Part shown: positions 44,666 through 57,788 of the stretch, piece after piece | How the letters are laid out: the number at the start of each line of letters is the position of its first letter | Numbering within the stretch: the stretch's first letter is position 1 | NCBI GenBank assembly: GCA_032690845.1 | Contig: CM064434.1 | Coordinates: 11,100,108-11,164,107, forward strand | Direction: 5' to 3' | Source: Eleusine coracana subsp. coracana | Lineage: Eukaryota > Streptophyta > Magnoliopsida > Poales > Poaceae | DNA: 64,000 bases | Notes under the pieces: model-generated | Told to the model about the DNA's origin: nothing | The model's input: the letters and a program-made list of their open reading frames with translations, nothing else | Database searches by the model: none | Made by a program: the position numbers and the translations under genes

Positions 44666-46041
44666 GAAGGAAACACGAAATTAAAACGCAATGATCTGCC
44701 ATGATATCAGGAACCACCTTTGAAATTCCTCAATGTTAATAGGAGGCTTAATTCATGAGAAAATACTCCTAATTAACGTGGTAGTCAAGAGCTGGTAAAA
44801 GAAATCCTATTGATTGAGTAGCAAAATTAATCTGCTGTAGGAGAACTCACATGACGCGAACGCGCAATGTCGCAAGTCACAAGTCACGCGATGCATATAC
44901 GCGCGTGTATGTTTTATAACAGCCTGTGTTCTATATTGCTTCACTCATGTTAGAAAGCATCCAACATCCTACCTTATATCTTGGGACACATTCATCTAGA
45001 TAGGCAAGGTGGTACAAAATAATTTACCCAGCCATCTCTTACATACCACTGTGGCTTTCCTATTTAATTTGGGCCTCTCCAAGTGCTGCCACATGGACTG
45101 ACTTTGTGGCCTAAATTCCAACATGACCGAAGTCCGGATAATCCCAGAACTATTATTTGATTTGTTTTATCCCCATGGTTTGTTAAAAAAGATTATTTTA
45201 CATCTTTAATCAGTATATTAATCCCAACTTGTTTATATGGATCAGAATTTGAGTTGGGATTGTCCTCTTAACCTTCATACAAGTGTCGTACAATATGACA
45301 AAGAACTAAACGAGTCACATAATCTCATTTGTGTCCATACTTTATTATGTTTGATTCATTTTCTCTGTTCTCATACGCGATCAAAAATAAAGGTGCACAT
45401 ATAATAACTGAGCCTGGCTAGGTTATATATCATATTAATTTATTTGTCATGTTAGATAAGACATGTATATAACAATCTCAACTTAATCTTGATCTATATC
45501 AGCAATTCAGGATTATAATACTAGTCAAAGTGTAAAACAATCTAGTTTAATAAATAATAAGGGTAAAATAAACCAAACAATAGTTTAAAGGGGTTATCTA
45601 GACTTTGTCCATACTTAAAGGAAGTAAAGTGAACTTTATCCTATTCTTTTTCATCAGCAGACTTGCGCACCTCCTAATTAACTTCACAGAAGTTACAGAT
45701 GGCCTTCTTTTATGAAAACAAAGCAATATCAGAAGGCATCTTTTGTATTCCCATGATGAGACAACTAAGTGGTACATTTCCTGAAGTTGGCTTCATCTTG
45801 ACCAGATAATGCAAAGACTATTATTTGCATTAATCAATAGAGAAGTGACAGATGAAATGATAAGTTTGCAGATGTGGATCTGAGTAATTGTTGAAAAGTA
45901 ACCCTAGTTTGTTTCAGCAATATTAATTTAATAAGTAGACGTACAAGTAATTTGTGCGCAGTATTATATACGATTGTGATCCCATCCAAACGAGCGAAAA
46001 GCAAAGGAAGAATCCTTTCTTGATACTAGATATATCATACC
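44666..46041. other. AT-rich intergenic sequence, nothing recognised
   Basis: No ORF over 60 codons with a recognisable product and no repeat with definable ends. Confidence 0.5.
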
Positions 46042-46044
46042 ACA

Positions 46045-47032
46045 CACTACAATAAAAGGCCCAATAGCGGCACACCCTAAATCACCGTAGTGGCGGCCCA
46101 GCAAAAAACCGTCGCTACAACCAAAAAAATAACTATAGCGGTGGCCCACTTAACCACCCGCTGCTACTATATATTTTAGCGGTGGTCCATTTAATCACCC
46201 ACCACTATTATTTATTTTAGCGACGGTCCACTTAACCACCCGCTGCTACTATTCATTTTAGCAGCAGTCCACTTTACACCCCTCAGCTACATAAACAGCC
46301 CAAGGCCCACTTATCTCCTTCTGTATATAAAATGAAGCGTAACCCTAACCCTCTTTTCGCCACCCACCACCGCCTCCAGCCTCTTCTCTACCCGCCGCCT
46401 CACTCCTCTCCCCGCATGCTCCCTCTTCTCTCCCAGTCCTAGTGCGCCGCCACCCTCTTCTCTCCCCCGCAGCCTGGCGCTGCTCCACCAGTCGTCGCTT
46501 GCCTCGTATTCCTCTCCCCGCGCACCCCGGACTTTCTTCTCCCTCGCCTTTCTGCGGCCATATCCGACTGAGAGGAGGGCCATGGTAGTGTTTGCTAGAG
46601 GCGGCGACGGCTCCGGGCAGCGGATCTGGCCTCCGGGAGGCGACAGCGGCGGTGGCCAGGCTTCATGTGCGGCCAGGCTTTACGTGTTCAACGACGGATC
46701 CGGGTGGCGAGGCGTCACCTTCACCTCTCACGAGCTGGATCCGGGTGGCACGGCAACAAGGGGAGGCTGGATCCGGGCAGCGCGGTGATAGGGGGAGGCT
46801 GGATCCAGGCGGCACAATGACAAGGGGAGGCCGGATCCAGCGCCTCCCCCTCCTTCGACGGTGGCACACGACAAGGGGAGGCCAGATCCGGCTCCTCCCC
46901 CTCCTCCACAGTGGCGTACGGCAAGGGGAGACCGGATCTGGCAATTATTTTTAGCTACATTTGCATAACGGCAGATGGGCCCACCGCTATAGTCTGTTTT
47001 TGCCCGCCGCTATAAGCCTTCTTCTCGTAGTG
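46045..47032. mobile_element. CACTA element with captured GC-rich minisatellite
   Basis: Ends are CACTACAATAAAAGGCCC and (inverted) CACTACGAGAAGAAGGC. The flanks are ACA and ATA, so the 3-bp duplication has one mismatch. Subterminal repeats TAGCGGTGGYCCACTTAACC occur at 46135-46275. The core (46330-46950) is GC-rich and ends in a minisatellite of about 35 bp (GGGGAGGCCGGATCC type) repeated about five times at 46770-46940. Closely related to 18336-19467. Confidence 0.85.
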
Positions 47033-47351
47033 ATAGTGGCAACGGTGGTAGGGACCATATGTCATAGAAACATCAGAAAAATCTTTTGTGAGATCGAAGC
47101 CTCAAATGATAAGCTTAGAAGGTTTTTATGGTCTATAATACTAGTAATAGTTCTATGCATAGTAATAGCTAAATTGTTTTTGAATTGAAAGATTAAGATT
47201 TTTGAGCCATGACAAACATTTATGTCATTTCAACATCGCCCATACTATTATACGATACCGTACCGCTGCTTGTGCACCGGTCCTCAGACCCACTTCACGG
47301 AGCCTTCTCTCATCAAAACAAGCCAACATTGTTTGTTCATCATGTGTTAAT

Positions 47352-48189
47352 CACTATACAAAATGTATTTTTAGCTATGGGCCGTAAGCAGCACCGGTAG
47401 CGACATCCGCTACCAGTCAACACACTAATGGAAACCATAATTGTTGATAATGGGTCCAACATCCCCTACTATGTGGTGCCCTAATTACATAAAGAGGGGC
47501 AGCTACTAATCGACCAACACTACAAATATAGGGGTTCACATCGACTAGTGCTGAGATCAGCCCTAACCCTAGGCAGCAAGACACTGCTATATGCCAACGT
47601 CATCGCCCTTGTTTGCTGAAACCGTCTTCACTGCCATTGCCAGGAGATAGCGACCGCCACTGCCGCCGCTCACCACACATGCATATCTACACATGTTGTC
47701 TCAATTGCTGACATCACCGCTCTGGCGCTGCCCACACTATCATCGTTGAACTAGATCTGACGCCTGTGCAACGCTTCTTTGTGCCCACCAACATTGTTGA
47801 CGTGTTCTGCCTCATGAAAATCTGTTGTTGGTGCGATCATCCACTGCTCGCACCATGGAGGTGGAGCGAGCACAGGTCATCATCTCGCTAGAGGAGAGGG
47901 GAGAGAAGGTGGCAGCACGTTGGCAGGAAGAAGATAGGGGAACTAAGGAGGCAACAATAGGCATTGAGAAAAGGGAAGAGAGGGGACATGAGGAGGTGGC
48001 ATGGGTGGGCAAAACCCTAGAGGGCACTATCCCGTGCACCCACACCTGCCTATAGGACGTGGTGTTTGTTAATAGGAGGTCGGTACCCGCTATTCACGTG
48101 TGGAATGAGGTCGGTAACTGTCGCCTGGGGCACCCCTTTTCAGATTCCCTTTTTGCTATTTATCACTACAAATAGCTTTTGTCATAGTG
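47352..48189. mobile_element. Non-autonomous CACTA element, TSD AAT
   Basis: Ends are CACTATACAAAATGTATTTT and (inverted) CACTATGACAAAAGCTATT, flanked by AAT at 47349-47351 and 48190-48192. The interior has GC-rich ORFs on both strands (47812-48055) with no known domain, possibly captured sequence. It lies 320 bp from the preceding CACTA element. Confidence 0.85.
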
Positions 48190-48192
48190 AAT

Positions 48193-49202
48193 AACACCTA
48201 TTTACTTGTCTGCCATAACTTTCTTTCCAATATTCTCCTTAATTTAACAATACCACCCAAAATACTAGTATTGCACTGTGGAGGTTGACTATTGTTGATC
48301 ATCAAATCATAATACTAGCTAGTATTGTTATTGAAATATTAGGTAGTATTATGATGCATAAAGGCCCTCTGATTTTATTGTAGAGTGAGGAATATAGATA
48401 AACATAATTTTGAAAGAAAATAATGTTAGATGGTGTATTAAATAATACATAGCAGAAGCGAAATAACCTACCATCAACGAAATATTCGTTTTGGACATTG
48501 CAAATAGTTCTACGAAGAGGCATTGGTGGACCTAGTGCTTATGAGCTGAGCATTCAAACAGGCAAACTAGTGGAAAAATTTCAGTGGCCAATTCCATAGA
48601 TAAGAATTTATACAGAAAAAAACATATGAAATGTATTTTGTTCTTCATTTTTGAGTTTTTATTCTAATTACTTAATATACATGTATATATGCTAACTAGA
48701 CATACATCTACTTGATATATTTGATAATTTTGGGCATTCAAGTCAATGCACTTGAATAGAGGTAGGACTGCCTTTGTGACGATATAGCATATATTCAAAA
48801 TGTAGGCATGAGATCAGTAAAATAATGGAACAATTGTGTGAATTTCATACTTTACGTTTTGCCTTAACTATGTGATACCTCAATTTCTATGAACTATGCA
48901 AGTAGGTCAGGATAAAAGCAGATCAACATCTACAAGTGGAAAGGACAAAAAAAAAAGGAAAGGATAGAAGTACAAGTAAAATTTTGACTTTTCAATGGGA
49001 TATTGAGAGGATAAGGAACGTGCACGCTAACCCAATATGATCGAATATCCTCTTCGACTCAAACTTGTGTTCTATAAAATTTCACTGTAAAATATATCTA
49101 TATGGTCCTACTAGACGATCTTCCGCGAGTCTTCAGTAACAATTATATTAATATTATTTTTATTAGATATAGAAAGGTTATGCCAAACAAATTCACCACT
49201 AA
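48193..49202. other. AT-rich intergenic sequence, nothing recognised
   Basis: No coding sequence or bounded repeat is seen. Confidence 0.5.
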
Positions 49203-49375
49203 GGCCCTATAGTTTCCTAAAAACTGTTTTTTACTTTCAGTTTCTAAAAACTTATTTTCTAAATAAAAAACAGAATGAATCTTGGTTTTTTATAATCTAT
49301 AAATTAGATTTTTGGGTAGTTAATATATTGGAATTAGGTAAAAACTTATATTAGCTGAGTTGAGTCAGATTATGA
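49203..49375. mobile_element. MITE fragment, right half lost
   Basis: GGCCCTATAGTTTCC at the left and TAGCTGAGTTGAGTCAGATT at the right end match the left half of the MITE at 52322-52608. The copy stops at 49375, where LINE-like sequence begins, so the right half was probably lost at that junction. Confidence 0.65.
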
Positions 49376-50325
49376 GGAAAAAAAATATCTCGGCCTGGGA
49401 GGGCCATTCGATGGACCGCTACGCGGAAACCCTAGCGCCGCCAGGCGTCTTGGGGCTCCATGAGAGTGGATTTCCCCATTGGATTGTAGGGATTGGTCTC
49501 TACATAGTTGGACTTTATGTCTGGATCGTCTCCCCGAGTCGGTTTGAGGCGGTGTTTCCAATCTCCTATGAGGAGGAGAGTTTGCTCATATCACGACTGA
49601 GTTTGTGGAGGAATAGGAGTCGGCACCAGGTGACTACACAGCTGGCTACTTATTCGCTAGATCTGGGTGTACGTTGGCACATAGCCTGGATTTTTCGATC
49701 TGTTGCCTACGGTGGGGGTGAAAAAGGAGATCTCGGTGAGAGATCTGCCCACCTGAAGCCGGCGGCAGCGACGAGAATTCTAGGTCTGCCAGGGACCCTC
49801 AGGATGGCGGATAACGTCTCAACCACAGAATCAGGTGGGGGAGGGATGTGTGAGGCAGGAGAGACATCGAGGAAACAAGAACAGAAGATCCACCTGGTAG
49901 CAGACAGAGATGAGATGATGGCTGATCGGCAGGAGTGGGCAATGGAGGTTTTTACGAAGCAAGATACTTCTGATCTGGAAGATGTGGAGGAGGACATGCT
50001 GGAATTTGATCTGGAGGAAACTAAGGAGGATGAAAAGGCAAGGTTTCGTGCTATTGCGTGGTACAACTCACACAAAAAGTACAATGCCACGGATATGTTC
50101 AGGGAGATGAAGGAGGCATGGGGAAGTGAGGGAGAATTTCATGCTGAACAGTTTGCGGAGAGGAAATTCATCCTGGAGTTTGCGTCAATGGAAGACAAAC
50201 AACGTGTGGTTGATGGAGGACCATGGTGGCATAGAGGTGATGCATTAATTATAGTAGACTACAATGGTATAGTTCGGCCGTCTGAAGTGGTCATTGAACT
50301 AGTGAAGACATTACCTAACTTTTGA
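49376..50325 (+). pseudogene. L1-type LINE 5' region with partial ORF1 (DUF4283)
   Basis: The 321-codon ORF carries a typical plant L1 ORF1 (DUF4283) core toward its C-terminus: AIAWYNSHKKYNATDMF, FAERKFILEFASMEDKQRV, GGPWWHRGDALIIVDY. It is preceded by an acidic stretch (DLEDVEEDMLEFDLEETK). The N-terminal 130 codons are probably 5' UTR read in frame. The ORF ends at 50323-50325 where a normal ORF1 would continue to a zinc knuckle, and no endonuclease or reverse transcriptase follows. ORF1 would coat LINE RNA. Confidence 0.75.
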
Positions 50326-52320
50326 ACTATGATATGAAGGTGAGAATGGATCGGAACAATGCTGAAGGCATCAGCATCTATCTACTCGCGCGATGCGAAT
50401 AATATCCGCGGCCCACCGGAAGTAAATAAAACAAAGCTGGCTGCTGCTGACTCGGCTCGGCTCCACGGAATCTTATTCTAGGCTGGGGGCGCTCCGCGCG
50501 GCACCATCAGTAGCCACGAGGATGCTTACGTGGCCACAAGCAAAGTCAAAGGGGGATCGGATGCTTTCACCGGGTTCTTTTCTGCTTCTACATCAGAGTG
50601 CGTATCTGGGACTGACAGCAGCGTAAGCATCCCATATGAACGACTTTTCATTTCTATGGTTCAACTTGGATCATTCTACGATATTATCTAATCTGTATAC
50701 AAGTTTGTGGGCATGCCAATTATTCTCCCCGGATTTTTATTGATGTCCTTCGGACAACTTTGCTAGTTCATTTATAGTTCAAATGAGATGTCTGACGTCA
50801 ACAACTTATGCCCGGATGTAGTAATAGATTAGTTAGTCGTTAGGTTACATGATACTGGACAGGGAAAAGATTATAAAGATAGAAGATTTTGCTTGAACAT
50901 ACACTGTGTCTTTTAGGATCGGATAACTCTTTTACATGTGGCATATGCTCTGACCCTCTAGATCATCCTTCGCCAGCTGGACCTCTTACCTACGTGGCTG
51001 TTTGTGAATAAAGCGACTTGCATTTTTCATTCTTTTTTGGGACTGAAAAGAGAGAATGCCATGTTCCTTTCATAGAGCCAGACTCGATCCACAGAAGGAA
51101 AGTAACCTGACGTCTTCTTGTTTTTGTGACTTTCCTTCCCTTCATTGTGAAGCTTTAATATGTGAAATCGGTGATATAGAATACTCCATATATATATAGC
51201 GTCAGCCACATCAGATTTGCTAGAATACTCCTCCCATCATTGTATCTTGCGTGAACATTGGTAAGTTGCCAGCTACTACCTCTGAATTTAAATTGTTGAC
51301 AGTAGTGACTTTTTTAGTTATATTTGACCATTTATCTTAGGTCACTTAGGGTATGACCCATGTATCAATATTTGTAATTGACTTGGGCACTTCATCAGTT
51401 TGTATCACGCAAGAGAGAAAAAAGAGGAAAGAGAAATGCTATGTAGAGCTGGTTAGCTATACATAATCGCTTACAGAAATAATCATTGCTGTGTCAGAGC
51501 AACTCTCTTTCTTCCATGCACACAGAAAATGTTAGGTGGCCTGACACAAACGCTACCTAGGTCAACCAAGTGTTTTGACAATTTCATCCGAAGTCAAGCA
51601 TATTATGGTCCAGATGACTAATTAGTTGACTAAGATACACATGTCATATATGGGTTCTCCAATAATCCATTTCCCTGCATCGAGCACTACTACAATACGC
51701 AAGTTCTTTTCTCCTTCATGTTTTTTTTTTGGAACTTCAATAAAAACACATTTGACTCGCAAATTCATCATTGAGTCATTCTGTGTTATCACGTTTTGTA
51801 GCTTTTGATATGTCTTAGTGGCCACAAGCCCACAATGAGACAAGCAAGAAATTAAGAAATTGTCATAAACACAGAATTGTCATAAACAATGAAACAAGCA
51901 AGGACACATTCCTTTAATTTTGTCATATCGGGGTGCCACAAGTTAATGACAATGTTTGTCGGTCATAAGTGTTTGGATTATTTGCTTACAAAACACTGGA
52001 AGTCACACTATACAAGGCATTCTAGTCTTCTAGACACTACCAAACTGTAGTCTTTGTTCGTAGGATACTGTAGCATGGGAAAAGACTACTTTCAACTTTT
52101 GTTTATTAATGCACAAAATACATTCTGATTTGCGATTTGACACAAAAGTGTGTCGGTACATTCCCAATCCATGTGCTTAAAAATGGATTTTTTTTCTAGT
52201 TGTTTGCATCATTTATTGAAACAATAATTCTTTATTGAAAAGAATCATAAACATAGCACATACATATTTAGGAATAACAAGAACGTATAGTTATGCAACT
52301 TTGAGATCTTAACTTGTTTT
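50326..52320. other. Intergenic sequence, nothing firm
   Basis: 50370-50640 is GC-richer with AAGGCATCAGCATC-like repeats, perhaps a MITE. The minus-strand ORF at 51622-51843 ends VLDAGKWIIGEPIYDMCILV but matches nothing I know. Confidence 0.4.
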
Positions 52321-52321
52321 A

Positions 52322-52608
52322 GACCCTGTTGGGATCAGTTTTAGTTTCTTAGAAACTGGTTTTTTGATATAGTTTTTTAATGAAAACTAGGTGGAAGGTG
52401 TTTGGATCCTGATTTTTATAATATATAAACTAGCTTTTGCATAGTTATTTCATTAGAATGAAGCAAAAAGTTAGGATTAGCTGGATTGGATCAGATTATG
52501 AGTTTATATAATCTGATTTCTAGAAACTGGAATAAAAACTAGCATGCTTGAAGACCCTCCAGTTTTTAGAAATCAGTTTCTTAAAAACTAGAGGATCCAA
52601 CTCGGGCC
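52322..52608. mobile_element. MITE, same family as in NPF intron 2
   Basis: GACCCTGTTGGGATCAG and (inverted) GGCCCGAGTTGGATCC form terminal inverted repeats. The interior contains the family's AGTTTCTTAGAAACTGG and ATTAGCTGGATTGGATCAG cores. The right end is set to within a few bases. Confidence 0.75.
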
Positions 52609-54825
52609 TTCTACCTTTAGATAATATAATTGATTGCAGCACTTTTCCTGCTACCGTGTCACAAATAAAATCAAAATTCATGGTGTGATACATGCTCTCG
52701 CGGTGTCATTCTGAATTCTGTCATTTTTGTAGCAACATAAGATTTGATAATTCCTAGAAATCTATGTTTTTGGCCGGCACACTCAATCCAGAAATTCTTA
52801 TGAGCAAAACTAGATGAGTTTGACAAACTAACTAGCTAGGATGATCCCGTCAAGCTAGCGCCATAAACCAGTCAGACTGGTTTTGGAAAAATTGTCAAAT
52901 GGAGAATTTAAGACCATATTGCATACAACACATCAAGATAGCTAAAATGTCTAGTTTACTAATTTGAACTCCCGATGCAAAAGTTATGGCATGCAGAGAA
53001 TATTCCTGAAATCTATAAACAGGCACAACCAGATTCACAAATTGGTCTTACCTATTTTGGCAGATCCTATGTAGAAAGTTGCATTTGGATCAAGTTTTGA
53101 GATTTCTTGATTCCTTGCAGGACATGTACAACCCCTATAATATATATAGTCACGGCCGACCGAGGGTATCCAATGTATCAAAACATAGTTTCTTGTATCT
53201 TTTTGTCTCCCTTTCTCTTTGCCTTATTTTTTAAACTTACTTGCTGTTCTTCCTTGGTCTTGATGACGATTGAAGGTTTTATCTGGGATGCTAGCGCTAG
53301 AACATCTCAATGCACTTTCGCCCCTAACAGTCCCTCATAGGTGAATCTTTGTCCAAACTTTATGAAACCGGTGAAACTGGTTTTGGGTAGATTACACAAC
53401 TGTTCTGTTCATTGTGATACACATGCTCTAGTGTTTTTGGTGTGTGAACTAATTTTGCGTCAATACATTTTTGGAAAACTCAACTGAGGAATAAGGTTTT
53501 GGCTAATATAAAATTGAATTAATCTACTTAAAAACATTTCTCTCCATTATTGGGATGGACATGAACAATATTATCGTTGTCTCACTGAATGAAGTACCCA
53601 AAGTGATCCGCAAGCCATTTGAGGAGCACAAGAAGGCCCGTGGTGAGAAGGAGCTGAAACATAAGAAGGCTCGTGATGACGAAGAAATTGAAGAAGTTCC
53701 ATTCATGCTTCAAGAAAGAATGATAAGGCATGATGACTCAAGTAAAAGAAGCCATTATGCCATCAATTGATGAGAAGTTAGTTGAGGTAATAACCAATAT
53801 GAGTAACATTCTTCATGTTCGTCCAGGTATTGCCAATTTTGGTAATATGATTGTTGCTCATTTACAAGAAACAGATTCTAAAATTAAGAAGATTTTCTAG
53901 CAATATTGTTAATGCTTCTGCTTCTAGTTCCAAAATTCATAGAGACAACCTAATACTCCATCAAATTTGCATAATTCCCAAGGTTCCCGAGGGACAGTCG
54001 ATAAATCATATGCAACACCAAACTGTTGTAGGTACTTCGGCTGACGGCTCTCCACCAATCAATCCTTTAGGTACCTAATGATCAAATAGCTAATCCTATG
54101 ACACCACACCACATGATTGTTTATAATGAAATGTCCTTACCTCCTCGAAATACATGAGTTTTTTTGTTCGGAAAATATAGGAGTTAGATATGGTGCATTA
54201 CCTAGTCCTAGTTGTAGTTTTAATAGTTTTTTTTGCATCATGTTCTTCCATACACATTGCCAAACCAAACACAATAAATTAAAAAAGGTATGACGCACCA
54301 CCATTTACTCGGCTTACACCTATTACATTGGCTTCTAGTCGGTTTAGGACCAATAATAATGAAATATAGGACTTTAAAGCTGAGGTGATAAACATTTTTA
54401 AGTCCACCTTTACTGTTGTAGATTCTTCCAGAGCCGATCATATCAAAAACCATATCTTGAGCATGTCCTATTTTTGTAAGCCTTTAAGGCTCCTAAGTTT
54501 GTCAAGTTCATCGTGTGGAGTGGCAAGTTCTTATCATATGTAAAGTTGAGGCTTTCGGGTGTGCTGCATTTACTTGATTTTATTTCTTTACCACCCAACT
54601 ATATTCATAATTAATATAACTAGCAAATTTGTCAGTACCAATGCACGGACTAGTTGTCATATTCTTTCTCTATACTACATTAGCAGAGCTAGAGGGGTGG
54701 ACAGAGTGTACCCTGGCCCACCCTAAGATTAGGTTTAAGCCAAACCCAGCCAGGCAATATAGCGAGCTAGACACCAAAGTCCACTGGAGTCAGTGGAGGC
54801 CACAATCCCTCTCGCGGAAAGGAGA
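52609..54825. other. Intergenic sequence with decayed coding remnant
   Basis: 53554-54100 (+) has a short ORF (VVSLNEVPKVIRKPFEEHKK, basic) followed by interrupted reading frames. It looks like the decayed gag-like part of a retroelement or a host gene, but no family can be named. The rest shows nothing. Confidence 0.35.
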
Positions 54826-54833
54826 CAATAGAG

Positions 54834-55715
54834 TAGTGCTATCCAATCGGGCTGTGCCGAGCGGGCCAGCCTGAAGCATGATTTTTTTGGCCCGTCCAAG
54901 CATGGCATGGTCCGTTTATTTTCATGCCGGCCCGGCCCGGCATAAAGCCATGGGCCGTGCTTGGGCTGATGGTTCGGCCTGACGGGCGGCATGGGCACAG
55001 CCCATTTAGGTGTGGCCCAATCAAGCATGAAATTGGCCCATTAGCCCGACATGACACGACCCATTAATCGTCTATGATATTAAGGCCTAGAAAGCCCAGC
55101 CCACAATGATCAAATCTGGTGGTGGTATAAAAGCAGTGGTCGGTGTCAATTCCTCAACCCTAACCCTACTCTCTCCACCCCACGCCTCCAATCCCTAGCC
55201 AACGCCGCCCGAGCTCCTCACCCCCCTTCCGCGTGCCCGTTGCACAGCCGCCCGAGCCCCTCCCCTACGCCACCGCTGGTCGCCCGTGCGCTGCTAGTCG
55301 CTCGCGCATCATCGCTGTTCGCCCGCGCGCCGTCGCTGGTGGCCCCGTGCACCGCCGATCGCTCACGCTCGGGCATCATCGCTGTTCACCCGCGTGTCAC
55401 CATCGCTGGTGGCCCTGTGCGCCGCCGGTCGCTGCGCTCTCCCCCCTCCTAACTATTGCGCTGATGGCGTATCAACGGGTCATCCGTGCTCTCAGGCCTA
55501 ATCAGGTCGTCCGTGCTCGTGGGCCTAACGGGCCGGTCCGGCACAGCAACACCTTTTCGTGCCATGCCATGGGCCGATGCCCAGGCACGTGGGCTGGCAC
55601 GGCACGGCCCAAAATAAATTTTGTGCTGTGCTGTCCTGAAATTAACCGGGCCATGCCTTTTCGTGCTTGGACCGAGCCGTGCCGGGTGGGCCGATTGTAG
55701 TGCTGGACAGCACTA
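54834..55715. mobile_element. hAT-like element, perfect 8-bp TSD
   Basis: CAATAGAG occurs at 54826-54833 and 55716-55723. The ends match as TAGTGCTATCCA and (inverted) TAGTGCTGTCCA. Inside, GGCCCGGC and GGGCCG blocks repeat in both orientations (54880-55060, 55480-55690), with a GC-rich ORF-bearing middle (55160-55460) that may be captured sequence. No transposase is present. Confidence 0.85.
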
Positions 55716-55723
55716 CAATAGAG

Positions 55724-56926
55724 GCACCAGCCCCTAACTAATCAGGTTCCTTCGGCCCACTTCTACTGACTGTGCTATATATATTCTTTTAGTCCATATA
55801 TATTTTGTATCATTGTATAAACAGTTTTTGCTGCACAGTTTAGGGAGTCAGCTGGATACACCGCATCCCCAGCTTATGAGCTGTAAAACTACAATTTTTA
55901 TTATTCATTTGACGTGTATAGCTTTTAAATTGGTTTGTGACTAACGTGATGCCATGATAAAGTCGATAAGTACACCAATACAATGCATATATTAAAAGAA
56001 TTAGTCTCTCTAAAATATTTGTACCGACTGTACAAGTAGCCTGAATAACTTAACTGATAAATATAAATTATTTTCAATGAATAAAAGTGGCTTGTTATAT
56101 TGCTGATTATTGAAATATGAAGACAGATGGTGATATTGTATTTCAAAAATAGAATGAATGATAGTCATTTCGATCATTATTTGCTTATTTTCATGAAGGG
56201 AGATATTTTCTTGAAAGTGAGGAAGATGGTATAGTCATTATTTTTATTATTGATTTACTATGTTGTAAGATATTTCATTCAAATTTTGAGTTTGTATTTA
56301 TAAATTGACACTTTAAGTTTGTTGTGTGAGAAAACAAAATTCCGGTTCACCCTAACTTTGAATCCTAGCCCCGCCACCGCTATACTATATACATAAATTA
56401 TAATATTCAATTGCTCAATGTGGTGTTTAATTTTTTATAAACTTATTATGGTTTATTTAATAGTCTTCCCTTTTGATTGAAATGATATTTAATATTCCTT
56501 TTGCTTTCTTGGTTGGGAGCTTGAAAAGGTGTGGTGATTGAATGCGACGCCAGCACAGTAATATGCATAGTTAACTTTTCTGAGGTCATACCATAGGTCC
56601 TATATACCCTACTAGGCTAAGTGGCGCGCTACGCTACGCTGGTCAGGTTTTTAGCATGCATATTAGCTTTGTCATGTGTATAGTTTTATTTTAATTCTAT
56701 AAAGGCTTTGTAATTTGCTCACATAATAAGGTCATTAATTGTCCTCTGTCTCTGGAGCTTTTCCTCACGATGTGTAACAGATTGAAGCTGTAGCTCAGCC
56801 CATTGGACCCTGGATTGACGAACGACCAACGGACAGCAAAAACATGCCCGCACATGGGCCGCTATGTGCAGAAGACAACCAGAGAAGCAAACTGCAGTGG
56901 GCGCAAGCGAAGACGTGGCTGAAGGA
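55724..56926. other. Intergenic sequence with hAT end-like motif
   Basis: A one-ended remnant AATCCTAGCCCCGCCACC lies at 56361. Otherwise AT-rich and without genes. Confidence 0.4.
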
Positions 56927-57757
56927 CACTATGTAAGAAAGTGTTAACGAAGACATATTTAGAGACTCTAATTTGAAACGAGTCTGCAATGAATTATCGG
57001 AGACTCATTTTTACTGGACGAGTCTCCCATATATTTGTACTAATCTATTAGCATATCTGATGTCGGGTAATTACAGACTCGAGTGAACAAAACGAGTCTT
57101 CAATAATAGATGTAGATTATCAGAGACTCTTCTTATGTAACCGAGTCTGTGATTGAAACATAGAACCTGACCCGATTATTTTATCAACTCTCGTTTAGTT
57201 CCAGGCATCCGTCCGAAACTCGATCCTCCTCACCTCATTTTCGTTGCTGCTCCTTCCTTTCTTCTCCTCTCTCATGCTCCTCGATCCCTTCCCTCCCCTC
57301 GCATCTTCCCCGAGCTCTACCCTCCCCTGATCCCTCCCCTCCCCGACGAGCTCCTCCCTCCCCTGATCTGGGCGCATCCTATCCACCGTCGCCCAAATCT
57401 GGTTGCCTCTCTATGAGGCTCCCGAGCTCGCGCCTCCTCGGTGAGGGAGCGTGGTGAGAAGGCAACAATGCAGTGAGGGGCAGGCAGCAAAAAGGAGGAG
57501 GGCGGCGTGGGTTAGGCCTCCCCGACGGCAGCCGGGCGTGGTGAGGAAGAGGCGGGCCACATGGCTTGAGCCTCCCCAATGGTGGGCCCATGCAGTAAGG
57601 AGGCTGATCCTTCCGGGCGGCACGGTGGGATCCAGGCCCTCTCCTCGGCGGTGTTGTGTGAGGAGGCAGGTGGTGCGGCTAGATCCAGCTTCCTACGAGG
57701 CTACGACGAGTGGGCAACGATTGAGGCAGACCGAGCCCATCAGTTATGGTGAGTTCA

Positions 57758-57788
<31 letters not shown>

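Noticed and set aside
51687..51702. CACTACTACAATACG as a possible CACTA terminus
   Set aside because: No matching inverted end with a 3-bp duplication was found nearby.
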